Shown here: in pieces, positions 25,328 to 33,151 of the stretch
How positions within the stretch are numbered: position 1 is the stretch's first letter
Layout: each line of letters opens with the position of its first letter
Source of the DNA: Planctomycetota bacterium
Lineage (GTDB): Bacteria; Planctomycetota; UBA1135; GCA-002686595
Reading direction: 5' to 3'
NCBI GenBank assembly: GCA_016712565.1
Contig: JADJQU010000011.1
Coordinates: 166,191 to 230,190 of the forward strand
Length of the DNA stretch: 64,000 nucleotides
Notes under the pieces: generated by a model
Databases searched by the model: none
Seen by the model: the letters and a program-made list of their open reading frames with translations, nothing else
What the model was told of the DNA's origin: nothing
Position numbers and translations under genes: made by a program

Positions 25328-26677
25328 CTACGGACGCTTCCAGCTGCGCAGGTGCGTGCGCAGGAAGCTCTCCAGGTCCTTCACGGCGACCTTGTCCTGG
25401 GTCATCGAGTCGCGGTGGCGCACCGTCACCACGTCGCCGGACATGGTCTCGCCGTCGATCGTGACGCAGAACGGCGTGCCGATCTCGTCCTGGCGGCGGT
25501 AGCGTCGGCCGATGGCGGCGCTCTCGTCGTAGAAGGTGGTGAAGCGCGCCTGGCGCAGGGCCTGGTCGATGGCGCGCGCCTTCTCGGGCATGCCTTCCTT
25601 CTTGACCAGCGGCAGCACCGCCACGGTCACCGGCGCGATCTCCGGGTGGAAGTGCAGCACCACGCGCGTCTCGCCCTCGACCACGTCCTCGTCGTAGGCG
25701 TCGATCAGGAAGGTCAGCGCGGCCCGGTCCACGCCGGCGGCGGGCTCGATCACCCAGGGGAAGTAGCGCTCCTTCGTCTCGGGGTCGAAGTACTTGAGCT
25801 CCTTGCCCGAGGCCTCGCTGTGGCTCTTGAGGTCGAAGTCCGTGCGGCAGGCGATGCCCTCCAGCTCGCCCCAGCCGAACGGGTACTCGTACTCCACGTC
25901 GGTGCAGGCGATGCAGTAGTGGGCGAGCTTCTCCTTGGGGTGCACGAACTTGCGCAGCTTCGCCGGGTCGATGCCGTAGTCCAGGTACCAGTTGAAGCGT
26001 TCGTTGACCCAGTACTCGTACCAGCGGTCGTTCTGCGCGGGCGGGATGAAGAACTCCATTTCCGCCTGCTCGAATTCGCGCGTGCGGAAGACGAAGTTGC
26101 CCGGCGTGATCTCGTTCCGGAAGGACTTGCCGATCTGGGCGATGCCGAAGGGCGGCTTGACGCGCGTGCTCTCCAGGACGTTCTTGAAATTGAGGAAGAT
26201 CCCCTGGGCCGTTTCCGGCCGCAGATAGGCGACCGAGCCCGAGCCCTCCACCGGACCCACGTTGGTCTTGAACATCAAGTTGAAGGCGCGCGCTTCGGTC
26301 AGCTCGCCGCCGCACTCCCCCGGCTTCTTCGAGGGCCGCTCGGGGCAGCGCGCGTCCTCGAGCTTGTCGGCCCGGAAGCGCGCCTTGCACTTCTTGCAGT
26401 CGACCATCGGGTCGGTGAAGTTCACCACGTGGCCCGAGGTCTCCCAGGTCTTGGGGTTCTGGATGATCGCCGAGTCCAGTCCGACCACGTCGTCGCGCAG
26501 GGTCACCATGCGCGTCCACCAGGCTTCCTTGACCCTGCGCTTGAGCTCGACCCCCAGGGGGCCGTAGTCATAGGTGTTGCCGATGCCGCCGTAGATCTCC
26601 GAGGCCGGGTAGACGAAGCCCCGGCGCTTGCACAGGGAGACGATCTTTTCCATTGCGGAGGTGTCGGGCGTGCTCAT
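25328..26677 (-). CDS. glyQS: Glycyl-tRNA synthetase (dimeric type)
   Basis: A 449-residue class II enzyme charging tRNA-Gly, of the single-chain homodimeric type rather than the bacterial alpha2-beta2 type. Motif 2 region YLRPETAQGIFLNFKNV, the FRNEITPGNFVFRTREFEQ segment and motif 3 GVDRAALTFLID are clear. The C-terminal anticodon-binding domain begins at EIAPVTVAVLPLVKK. A CKKCKARF/CPERPSKK pair of Cys sites suggests a zinc site in the insertion. The start ATG 26677 (MSTPDTSAMEKIV) was chosen over upstream low-complexity extension, and a TACCAT hexamer ends 8 nt before it. Confidence 0.97.
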   Translation of the reverse strand: MSTPDTSAMEKIVSLCKRRGFVYPASEIYGGIGNTYDYGPLGVELKRRVKEAWWTRMVTLRDDVVGLDSAIIQNPKTWETSGHVVNFTDPMVDCKKCKARFRADKLEDARCPERPSKKPGECGGELTEARAFNLMFKTNVGPVEGSGSVAYLRPETAQGIFLNFKNVLESTRVKPPFGIAQIGKSFRNEITPGNFVFRTREFEQAEMEFFIPPAQNDRWYEYWVNERFNWYLDYGIDPAKLRKFVHPKEKLAHYCIACTDVEYEYPFGWGELEGIACRTDFDLKSHSEASGKELKYFDPETKERYFPWVIEPAAGVDRAALTFLIDAYDEDVVEGETRVVLHFHPEIAPVTVAVLPLVKKEGMPEKARAIDQALRQARFTTFYDESAAIGRRYRRQDEIGTPFCVTIDGETMSGDVVTVRHRDSMTQDKVAVKDLESFLRTHLRSWKRP

Positions 26678-26685
26678 GGGCGAGC

Positions 26686-26691
26686 ATGGTA
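26686..26691 (-). promoter_or_regulatory. Putative -10 box (TACCAT) of glyQS
   Basis: Minus-strand TACCAT ends 8 nt before the glyQS ATG; no Shine-Dalgarno is present. Same leaderless geometry as cysS, the other aminoacyl-tRNA synthetase here. Confidence 0.45.
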
Positions 26692-26967
26692 GTGTCCGCC
26701 CGCCGCCAAGCACGGGCGCCGACGCTTCTGCGAACTCCCCGGGTTCGCCAGGCGATTCCCCTGCCTGCTCCGGTGGCGGCTCGGGCAGAGGCCCGGGCGG
26801 GGTCCCCGGGTCGAGTCCCCGGGCCGAGTCCCCGGGCCGGATCCTCGGCACGGCCCGGGCCCGGCCCGGCGGCTCCCCGTTCTCATCGCGGGCGAGGCAC
26901 TCGGCCCCCTGGAGCGTCCCGGCGACCACCGCGGGGAGCTCCCATTCAGTCCGGACCCCGGTGCACC
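26692..26967. other. Divergent intergenic region between glyQS and mqnC
   Basis: The two genes diverge, each with its own -10-like hexamer at the edges of this 305-bp gap. The middle contains three 13-bp repeats and no gene. Confidence 0.6.
26802..26840. repeat. 13-bp direct repeat, 3 units
   Basis: GTCCCCGGGTCGA, GTCCCCGGGCCGA and GTCCCCGGGCCGG follow each other without spacers at 26802, 26815 and 26828. Each contains the palindrome CCCGGG. Confidence 0.85.
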
Positions 26968-26973
26968 TACAAT
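26968..26973 (+). promoter_or_regulatory. Putative -10 box (TACAAT) of mqnC
   Basis: TACAAT ends 9 nt before the mqnC ATG at 26983, leaving no room for a normal leader. Confidence 0.5.
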
Positions 26974-26982
26974 GAGGGGCCC

Positions 26983-28344
26983 ATGCCCAGCCCGTCCCAA
27001 GTCCCCGAGACCGCCCGGAATCCAGGGGCGCCAGCCACTCCCGAGCGCCCGGCCCACGCGCACGGGGCCGACTCCGAGGCCCAGGGGGGCGAGGTCGACG
27101 ACGGCCGAGCCCACGGCCGCCCCGAATGGGACGCGCCCCTCGCCTCCACGGCCCGGCGGGGCGAACCGCAGCGCGAGCTCGAGCGCATCGCCGCCCTGGT
27201 GTTCGAGGGCCGCCGCATCAGCGCGGCCGACGCGCTGGTCCTGCACGAACACGCCGACCTCGGAACCCTGGGAGTGCTCGCCGACCACGTGCGCCGGACC
27301 AAGCATCCGAGCGATGGGGTGACGTACATCGTCGACCGCAACCTGAACCCCACCAACGTGTGCATCACCGACTGCGGGTTCTGCGCCTTCTACCGCCGGC
27401 CCGACGCCGAGGGCGCCTACGTGCTGCCGCGGGAGGAGATCTACAGGCGCATCCAGGAGACCGTGGACCTCGGGGGCCAGCAGCTCCTGATGCAGGGCGG
27501 GCACCACCCGTACCTGAAGACGGCCTGGTGGGTCGAGTTGATCGGCGACATCAAGGCGCGCTGGCCGATCAATTGCCACGCCCTGTCGGCTCCCGAACTG
27601 GACCACCTGGCCAAGCTCGACAAGCGCCCGGTGCGCGACGTGATCCGCGAGCTGAAGCAGGCCGGACTGGGCTCGGTGCCCGGGGCCGGGGCGGAGATGC
27701 TCGTGGAACGCGTGCGCAAGATCATCGCACCCAAGAAGACCAGCACGGAGCGCTGGCTCGACGTGCACCGCCAGGCCCACCTGGAGGGGCTGCGCTCCTC
27801 GGCCACGATGATGTTCGGCCACGTGGAGACCGCCGCCGAGCGCATCGAGCACTTGGAGCGCCTGCGGGCGCTCCAGGACGAGACCGGCGGCTTCACGGCC
27901 TTCGCCTGCTGGACCATGCAGCCCGACGGGGTGCCCGACGAGCAGCGCTATCCGGCCAAGGCGACGCCGGCCGTGTACCTGCGCGTCCAGGCCCTGTCGC
28001 GCATCTACCTGGACAACTTCGAGAACATCCAGACGAGCTACGTGACCCAGGGGATCAAGATGGCCCAGATCACCCTGCGCTACGGGTGCAACGACTTCGG
28101 CGGCACGATGCTGGAGGAGAACGTGGTCTCCGCGGCGGGCTGCCTGCACCTGGAGCCGATCCAGAACCTGGAGCGCGTGATCGCGCGTGCCGGCTTCGTC
28201 CCCCTGCAGCGCAACTCCTGGTACGGGATCGTGGACCCGCGGCACCCCGCCCGCCGGGTGGGCCCGTTCAACCGCGAGGAAGCGGCCACCCACCGCGCCG
28301 TGGCGCCTTCCGCTCGGACGAGCGATGGGGCGGTGAGGCGATGA
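26983..28344 (+). CDS. mqnC: Cyclic dehypoxanthinyl futalosine synthase
   Basis: Radical-SAM enzyme of the futalosine route to menaquinone, cyclising dehypoxanthine futalosine. The CxxxCxxC cluster site is Cys127, Cys131, Cys134 in VCITDCGFCAFYRR. QLLMQGGHHPYLKTAWW and FACWTMQPDGVPDE are characteristic. The product is 453 residues, of which about the first 60 are a Pro/Ala/Gly-rich extension not usual in the family; a start inside that extension is possible. It overlaps mqnE by ATGA, so they form one operon. mqnA is 21 kb away at 49118; mqnB and mqnD are not in the window. Confidence 0.92.
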   Translation: MPSPSQVPETARNPGAPATPERPAHAHGADSEAQGGEVDDGRAHGRPEWDAPLASTARRGEPQRELERIAALVFEGRRISAADALVLHEHADLGTLGVLADHVRRTKHPSDGVTYIVDRNLNPTNVCITDCGFCAFYRRPDAEGAYVLPREEIYRRIQETVDLGGQQLLMQGGHHPYLKTAWWVELIGDIKARWPINCHALSAPELDHLAKLDKRPVRDVIRELKQAGLGSVPGAGAEMLVERVRKIIAPKKTSTERWLDVHRQAHLEGLRSSATMMFGHVETAAERIEHLERLRALQDETGGFTAFACWTMQPDGVPDEQRYPAKATPAVYLRVQALSRIYLDNFENIQTSYVTQGIKMAQITLRYGCNDFGGTMLEENVVSAAGCLHLEPIQNLERVIARAGFVPLQRNSWYGIVDPRHPARRVGPFNREEAATHRAVAPSARTSDGAVRR

Positions 28345-29510
28345 TCCAGGCGCGACCCGCGGGGCTGGACCTGCTCGACCTGGCGCGCCGGGCGGGGCTG
28401 GAGTCGATCGGGAAGAAGGTGCTGGGCGGCGAGCGGCTCTCCCTGGAGGACGGCCTGGCGCTCTATCGCACGCCCGAACTGCACCTGGTGGGCCTCTTGG
28501 CGAACCACGTGCGCGAGCGCTTGCACGGCGACTTGGCGTACTTCAACGTCAACCAGCACGTCAATTACACGAACCTGTGCAACAAGCTGTGCCGCTTCTG
28601 TGCGTTCCAGCGACTGCCGGGCCAGGAGGGCGCGTACCAGATGACGCCCGAACAGGTGGCGGACAAGGTCCGCGCCCAACTGGGCGAGCCTGTGACCGAA
28701 GTGCACATGGTCGCCGGGGTCTGGCCGAAGATCCCCTATTCGTACTACCTGGAGATCCTGCGGGCGGTGAAGGCGGTGCGGCCCGCGATCCACATCAAGG
28801 CCTTCACCATGGTCGAGCTCGACCAGATCGCCAAGGTGGCCCGCAAGCCCCTGGAGCAAGTGCTGCCGGAGCTGATCGAGGCGGGTCTGGGTTCGGTCCC
28901 CGGCGGCGGGGCCGAGGTCTTCTCGGAGCGTGTGCGCCAGGCGACCTATCACCTCAAGCTTTCGGGCGAGCAGTGGCTCGACACGGCGCGCAAGGTCCAC
29001 CGCGCGGGCCTGCGCTCCAACTGCACGATGCTGCACGGCCACATCGAGACGCTGGAGGAGCGCGTGGATCACCTCGACCGGCTGCGACGCCTCCAGGACG
29101 AGACCGGCGGCTTCCAGACCTACATCCCGCTCTCGTTCCACCCCGAGAACAGCGAGATGTCGGACGTCCCCGGCCCCACGGCCCTCGATGAGCTGCGCGA
29201 GCTGGCGCTGGGCCGCCTGATGCTCGACAACATCCCGCACATCAAGGCCTACTGGATCCTGATGGACATTCCGGTGGCCCAGGTGGCGCTGTCCTTCGGC
29301 GCGGACGACGTCGACGGCACCGTGGTCGAGGAGCGCATCTACCACGATGCGGGTGCCACGACGCCCCAGCACGTGCGACGCTCGGAACTGGTGCAGTGGA
29401 TTCGCGACGCGGGCCGCATCCCGGTGGAGCGCGACACGCTCTACAACGTGGTCTGGTCCGCGGATCCCGGGCGCGCGCCCGTGGGCCGGCCGGCGCCCGT
29501 GCACGCCTGA
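28341..29510 (+). CDS. mqnE: Aminodeoxyfutalosine synthase
   Basis: Radical-SAM enzyme joining the MqnA product (3-[(1-carboxyvinyl)oxy]benzoate) to the SAM-derived adenosyl moiety, giving aminodeoxyfutalosine. The 389-residue product carries Cys80, Cys84, Cys87 in NLCNKLCRFCAFQR. HMVAGVWPKIPYSYYLEIL and HIKAFTMVELDQIAK are family segments that distinguish it from MqnC. The start ATG 28341 overlaps the mqnC stop (ATGA), implying translational coupling. It is followed at once by the 174-bp inverted-repeat element. Function is confident. Confidence 0.93.
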   Translation: MIQARPAGLDLLDLARRAGLESIGKKVLGGERLSLEDGLALYRTPELHLVGLLANHVRERLHGDLAYFNVNQHVNYTNLCNKLCRFCAFQRLPGQEGAYQMTPEQVADKVRAQLGEPVTEVHMVAGVWPKIPYSYYLEILRAVKAVRPAIHIKAFTMVELDQIAKVARKPLEQVLPELIEAGLGSVPGGGAEVFSERVRQATYHLKLSGEQWLDTARKVHRAGLRSNCTMLHGHIETLEERVDHLDRLRRLQDETGGFQTYIPLSFHPENSEMSDVPGPTALDELRELALGRLMLDNIPHIKAYWILMDIPVAQVALSFGADDVDGTVVEERIYHDAGATTPQHVRRSELVQWIRDAGRIPVERDTLYNVVWSADPGRAPVGRPAPVHA

Positions 29511-29579
29511 GGGCGCGCGGGTCGACGCGGCGCGGCACACGTTCGCGGCCTTCGGCCTCGGCGACCTGGACCGGGCTAG

Positions 29580-29753
29580 CCCGACTCATTCATGAGCTTT
29601 GAGCGAAACCCACGACAAAGCCTGGCTGGCAAGGCGCGACGACGCGTTCTCCCGCAGGCGACCTGCAGGTCGCTGAGGACCGAATGCGGCGGCGCAACGC
29701 AGTCCAGACGGGCTTGGGCGGGGGTTGGAGCCGGAGCTCGTGAATGAGTCGGG
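29580..29753. mobile_element. MITE-like element with inverted repeats and CTAG duplication
   Basis: A 174-bp non-coding element with 19-bp terminal inverted repeats (29580-29598 and 29735-29753, 18 of 19 matching; left end CCCGACTCATTCATGAGCT). It is flanked by a 4-bp direct duplication, CTAG, at 29576-29579 and 29754-29757. The interior is also imperfectly self-complementary and centres on the 16-bp palindrome GCGACCTGCAGGTCGC (29658-29673), so the whole element can fold as a long hairpin. There is no transposase. TIR size and 4-bp target duplication fit an IS1380-like parent, which is an inference from memory. The right-hand CTAG supplies the TAG stop of the neighbouring minus-strand metallophosphoesterase. 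Confidence 0.85.
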
Positions 29754-30500
29754 CTAGACCAGGGTCCAGGAGCGCGTTCGGCCCGAGGACAGGTCCTCGT
29801 GCTCGGCGCGCCAGCCCCCGGGGATGAACGGGGAGCGCTCGAGGAAACCCACCTGGGGCAGGCCGTAGGGGGCGCCCAGGCCGCCCACGTTGAGGCACAG
29901 GCACTTTCCCAGCACCACGGCGCCGGGCGCCTCGTGGATGTGGCCGCACACGTAGGCGCCCGAGTGAGCCAGTGCCCGTTCCCGCAGCGCGCGGCTGCCC
30001 ACGTGCTTGCCGCTGGGAATCCGGTCCAGATCCGTGCCGTGGGGCGGCGTGTGGCACAGGAGCACGTCGCAAGGCGGCACGCTGCGCGCGCGGATCTGCT
30101 CCTCGTCCCACTCGTAGGCAAAACCGAATCGGCCGGGACCCGCGCCGCCGATGCCCGCGATGCGCACGCCGTTCACCACGGTCGAAGTGCCGTCCAGATT
30201 GCCCTCCCCGGGTGCCTCGGGCAGGTCGTGGTTGCCCGGAACCCAGAACACGGGCGGGCCCAGGGCGCGCACCACCGCGAAGACGCGCTCCAGGCTCTTC
30301 ATGTAGAGGAGATCCGCGCGGCCGAGGATTCGCAGCCGATGCCCGCCCGCGCCCACGTCCCCCACCAGCAGGATCGCGTCCAACCGCCCGGCCCCCTCGC
30401 GCGCCAGGCGGTCCATCACCGCCGCCAAGTGGCGCTCGTGGGCGTGGATGTCGCCGATCACGGCGAAGCGCACGGTCCTCGATTCCCCCGACTCCTCCAT
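29754..30500 (-). CDS. Metallophosphoesterase (calcineurin-like)
   Basis: A 248-residue binuclear metallophosphoesterase. Metal-binding motifs in order are AVIGDIHAHERH, LLVGDVGAGGH, VPGNHDLPEAP, LLCHTPPHGTD and CGHIHEAPG. It probably hydrolyses phosphomonoesters or phosphodiesters in the cytosol, but the substrate is unknown. It is the last gene of a minus-strand run 32925-29754 (gap of 13 bp to the gene before). Its stop codon TAG falls inside the CTAG duplication of the MITE that abuts it, so the 3' end may have been set by that insertion. Confidence 0.88.
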   Translation of the reverse strand: MEESGESRTVRFAVIGDIHAHERHLAAVMDRLAREGAGRLDAILLVGDVGAGGHRLRILGRADLLYMKSLERVFAVVRALGPPVFWVPGNHDLPEAPGEGNLDGTSTVVNGVRIAGIGGAGPGRFGFAYEWDEEQIRARSVPPCDVLLCHTPPHGTDLDRIPSGKHVGSRALRERALAHSGAYVCGHIHEAPGAVVLGKCLCLNVGGLGAPYGLPQVGFLERSPFIPGGWRAEHEDLSSGRTRSWTLV

Positions 30501-30513
30501 GGGCGGTCATTAT

Positions 30514-32496
30514 TCACTCCAGCACCAGCTCCGGGGCAGGGCCTCCCAGGGGATCGACCTCCACCGTGCGGCGGCTCCCGCCCAGGCGGCCGATCTCGTA
30601 GGTGCCGGGGGCCAGGCCGTAGAGCGTGAATCTCCCCTGCTCGTCGGTGGTGACGTCTAGGCCCTCGGCCACGGCCTGGGTCCAGAAGGCGTCGCCTGAG
30701 CGCGCGGCGACCAGGACGCCGCAGCGCGCGGCCGGGACGCCGTCCCGCCGGGCTTCCCCCCGCAGCGCGGGTTCGCGGACGTCGAGCACCGCCAGCGCGC
30801 CCAAGGGACGCGTCTCGTCCCAAGCCAGCACGACCACGAAGGCCCGGCTCTGGTCCTGGCTGGACCCTCCGACGAACAGACGTCCCGCGCGGGGCAGCGG
30901 TCCGGGCAGGCTGAAGTCGCCTGCGGAGTCGACGGCCGCGAAGCGACTGGGTCCGGATTCCGCTGGCAGCCAGAGGGCCGCGCGCAGGAGCGAGAAGGAC
31001 ACGCCCTCGGGGAGCAGCACGCGGCCCAGGAGCCCGGGCTCGGACGACACCGGTGGATAGCGCAAGGTGAGTTCCTGGACCTCGCCCTCGCGGAGTTCGA
31101 CGTGTTCGACGAGCAGCTCGGCCAGCACGGATTGGCCGCCGGCTTGGACCTCGAAACCCTGAAGCGCCACGCGCCAGCGTCCGCCGGCAAGTCCTCCCAA
31201 TTCGAATTCCAAGTCCGCGTTCAAGGGCACGCAGACGCTGGGCCCCTCGCCGCTGACGAGCACGCTCTGGAGCACGGCCGCGCCGCGGACCCCCTCGTCG
31301 GCGAGCACACGACCGCGCAGGAGGCTTCGGCGCGCGAGGAGCAGCCTGGCCCCGGGGGCGCGAATCACAGGTTCGCCCAGGGACATTCCGTGGGAGGAGC
31401 GGAACGCCACCAACCGCACGGGATCCGGCCCCCGCAAGCCGAGCGCGAACTCCCCGGAAGGGTCGGTGAGCGCGCTGCGACCTTCCAGGGGCTCGGCTCC
31501 ACTGATCGCAAAGCCGTCCGTCCACAGGTCCTCGGGCCGCGTCCGCACGTCGACGGCCACCACCCGCACGCCCGCCAGCGCCGCGCCGGTGTCGGCGTCG
31601 ATCACACGACCCGCCAGTCCGCCCCCGGCGAGCCCCGCCCGCAGCAGGGCCAGATCGCCGAGATCCACGCGCACGGATCCGTCCCAGGGGATCCAGGGAG
31701 TGCAGAGGGCCTCGTAACCCTCGGCCGTGATGCACAGGCGCGCCTCGTTGCCGGGAACCGCGCCACAGCCCACGGCGAAGCCACCGTCCGGGAGGACCAG
31801 TTCCCGTCGGCCCAGCTCGCCCTGGGCGGATTCGCCGCCCAGGACCCCGCGCGATTCCAGGACCAGGGTCGCCCGGGCCAACGGGAGGCCGGTGTCGGCG
31901 TCGAGGGCGCGCCCCACCCAGGGCCCCACGGGTTCGAACGGCAGTTCGAGGCTCGCCGCACCGTTCCGCAGATCGAGCTCAAGGCTCTGTTCCTCCCCGC
32001 GCCAGTTCCGCTCCCGGCAGGCCACGCGCCAGATTCCCGGGGCCAGCCCGCCCACGGCTCGCCTGTCGCGCAGGGTCACCTGCCGTTGCGCCCGGGCCGT
32101 CCCGTCGCCGTCCGGGGCCTCCCGACGCAGGTCCACGGCGATGGGAGCGAGCGCGGTGAAACCGCTCGACAGCACCAGGGTCAACTCGCAGTCGCGGCCC
32201 GGGGAAGCGGGCTCGGGGCTGCGCAGGCCCGCCCCGATGCCGGGGGCGCCGGGGGCGCCGGGGACTTCGAGGGGCCGCGACTCCCCCGGCCCCGGGGGGG
32301 CGGGGGCGCCACGGGGGTCAGACCCGACTTGGGCGATTCCCTCCGACGGCTCCGCCGCGGTCCCTGGCCCGTCGCGGGCGGAGAGCGGCCGGGAAGGAAC
32401 GTCCTGAAAGAGGCGGACGAACCACAGCGCGAGCAGTCCGCAGGCGACGGCCACGACCAAGGCCCGCAGAGGGGCCGCCGGAAGGATGCGCAACAT
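30514..32496 (-). CDS. Membrane-anchored carboxypeptidase-regulatory-like repeat protein
   Basis: A 660-residue protein with one N-terminal membrane helix (LRALVVAVACGLLALWFV), a Pro/Gly-rich spacer and several transthyretin-like beta repeats, e.g. GRVIDADTGAALAGVRVVAV, SGEFALGLRGPDPVRLVAFR and TDEQGRFTLYGLAPGTYEIG. Such domains fold as small beta sandwiches, typically on the extracytoplasmic side. No catalytic motif is seen. It lies between a small secreted Cys-containing protein (15 bp upstream) and the metallophosphoesterase (13 bp downstream) in one probable operon. Similar overall to the gene at 14484. Confidence 0.7.
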   Translation of the reverse strand: MLRILPAAPLRALVVAVACGLLALWFVRLFQDVPSRPLSARDGPGTAAEPSEGIAQVGSDPRGAPAPPGPGESRPLEVPGAPGAPGIGAGLRSPEPASPGRDCELTLVLSSGFTALAPIAVDLRREAPDGDGTARAQRQVTLRDRRAVGGLAPGIWRVACRERNWRGEEQSLELDLRNGAASLELPFEPVGPWVGRALDADTGLPLARATLVLESRGVLGGESAQGELGRRELVLPDGGFAVGCGAVPGNEARLCITAEGYEALCTPWIPWDGSVRVDLGDLALLRAGLAGGGLAGRVIDADTGAALAGVRVVAVDVRTRPEDLWTDGFAISGAEPLEGRSALTDPSGEFALGLRGPDPVRLVAFRSSHGMSLGEPVIRAPGARLLLARRSLLRGRVLADEGVRGAAVLQSVLVSGEGPSVCVPLNADLEFELGGLAGGRWRVALQGFEVQAGGQSVLAELLVEHVELREGEVQELTLRYPPVSSEPGLLGRVLLPEGVSFSLLRAALWLPAESGPSRFAAVDSAGDFSLPGPLPRAGRLFVGGSSQDQSRAFVVVLAWDETRPLGALAVLDVREPALRGEARRDGVPAARCGVLVAARSGDAFWTQAVAEGLDVTTDEQGRFTLYGLAPGTYEIGRLGGSRRTVEVDPLGGPAPELVLE

Positions 32497-32511
32497 GTCC
32501 GTGCCCGGAGC

Positions 32512-32925
32512 TCAGCAGTAGGGGTTGTCGCCGAACTTGACGTTGGCCCCGGTGGGCGTGCACGTCCAAAGGCCGAAGAAGCCGCGGGTGCAGGAGTAGT
32601 GGTACTCCATCCACACGCACGTGTCCGGGGCCACGGAAGGGGCCGTGACACAGGCCGACGTGCTCTGCCCCGTGCCGAAGCTGCCCACGCCCTGGGAACC
32701 GACGGTCACCGTCACCGTCGACGAATTGCAGATGGTGATGCTGGCGGGGCCGGGCGCCTCGCAGTCGACGCACAGCTTCGGCCCCTGGCCCACGCCGTGG
32801 ACGGTCAGGGCGGCCTGCGGGCGCACGACGTGCGCCACGGCGGTGGGCGTGACCGCGGCTCCCGCGGCGAGCGACAAGCACAGGGAACCCAGGCGCGTCA
32901 GCGCCGTTCGCGAAACAATGAGCAT
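32512..32925 (-). CDS. Small secreted Cys-containing protein, 137 aa
   Basis: Unrecognised. The ATG at 32925 is preceded by AAGGAG at a good distance (9 nt), one of the few clear ribosome sites here. A signal peptide follows (LTRLGSLCLSLAAGAAVTPTAVA) and the mature part has about six Cys residues in CVDCEAPGPASITIC, TSACVTAPS, DTCVWMEYHYSC, WTCTPTGAN and the C-terminal Cys. This fits a disulfide-stabilised extracellular protein. First gene of the 32925-29754 operon. Because the DNA is also open on the other strand, the signal peptide and ribosome site were used to choose the strand. Confidence 0.65.
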   Translation of the reverse strand: MLIVSRTALTRLGSLCLSLAAGAAVTPTAVAHVVRPQAALTVHGVGQGPKLCVDCEAPGPASITICNSSTVTVTVGSQGVGSFGTGQSTSACVTAPSVAPDTCVWMEYHYSCTRGFFGLWTCTPTGANVKFGDNPYC

Positions 32926-33094
32926 CGAGAATCTCCTTGGTCCTGGCGGGCAGAGCCGCGTCGGCGGCCCGGTCCGCGAAAATCGACTGTCCGTTCCAGC
33001 GGGCGACGGCGCACACGCGCCCTCTCCCTGCACCACGACTGCCCCAGGGGACTCCAGGCGCACCGAATTCCCGGATTTCCTGGCCGCGATGCGC

Positions 33095-33100
33095 TATTTT
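33095..33100 (+). promoter_or_regulatory. Putative -10 box (TATTTT) of the leader ORF / ddl-like gene
   Basis: GCTATTTT ends 6 nt before an ATG that opens a 14-codon ORF, the leaderless geometry of this window. The ligase gene itself begins 41 nt later. Confidence 0.45.
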
Positions 33101-33106
33101 TCCGTG

Positions 33107-33151
33107 ATGTTCCTCCCTGTGGGGCCCGCCCGCGCGCCGCGCATCCGATGA
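33107..33151 (+). CDS. 14-codon leader peptide ORF upstream of the Ddl-like gene
   Basis: ATG at 33107 reads MFLPVGPARAPRIR and stops at TGA 33149-33151, which overlaps the ligase start as ATGA. Its own start sits 6 nt behind a -10-like hexamer, so it could be translated from a leaderless mRNA and pass ribosomes to the ligase. The ligase has no Shine-Dalgarno of its own. The peptide sequence has no stalling motif I recognise. Could be chance. Confidence 0.4.
   Translation: MFLPVGPARAPRIR

Noticed and set aside
25328..26929. An 84-residue N-terminal extension of glycyl-tRNA synthetase
   Set aside because: Low-complexity sequence before the family start; TACCAT 8 nt before ATG 26677 supports the shorter form.
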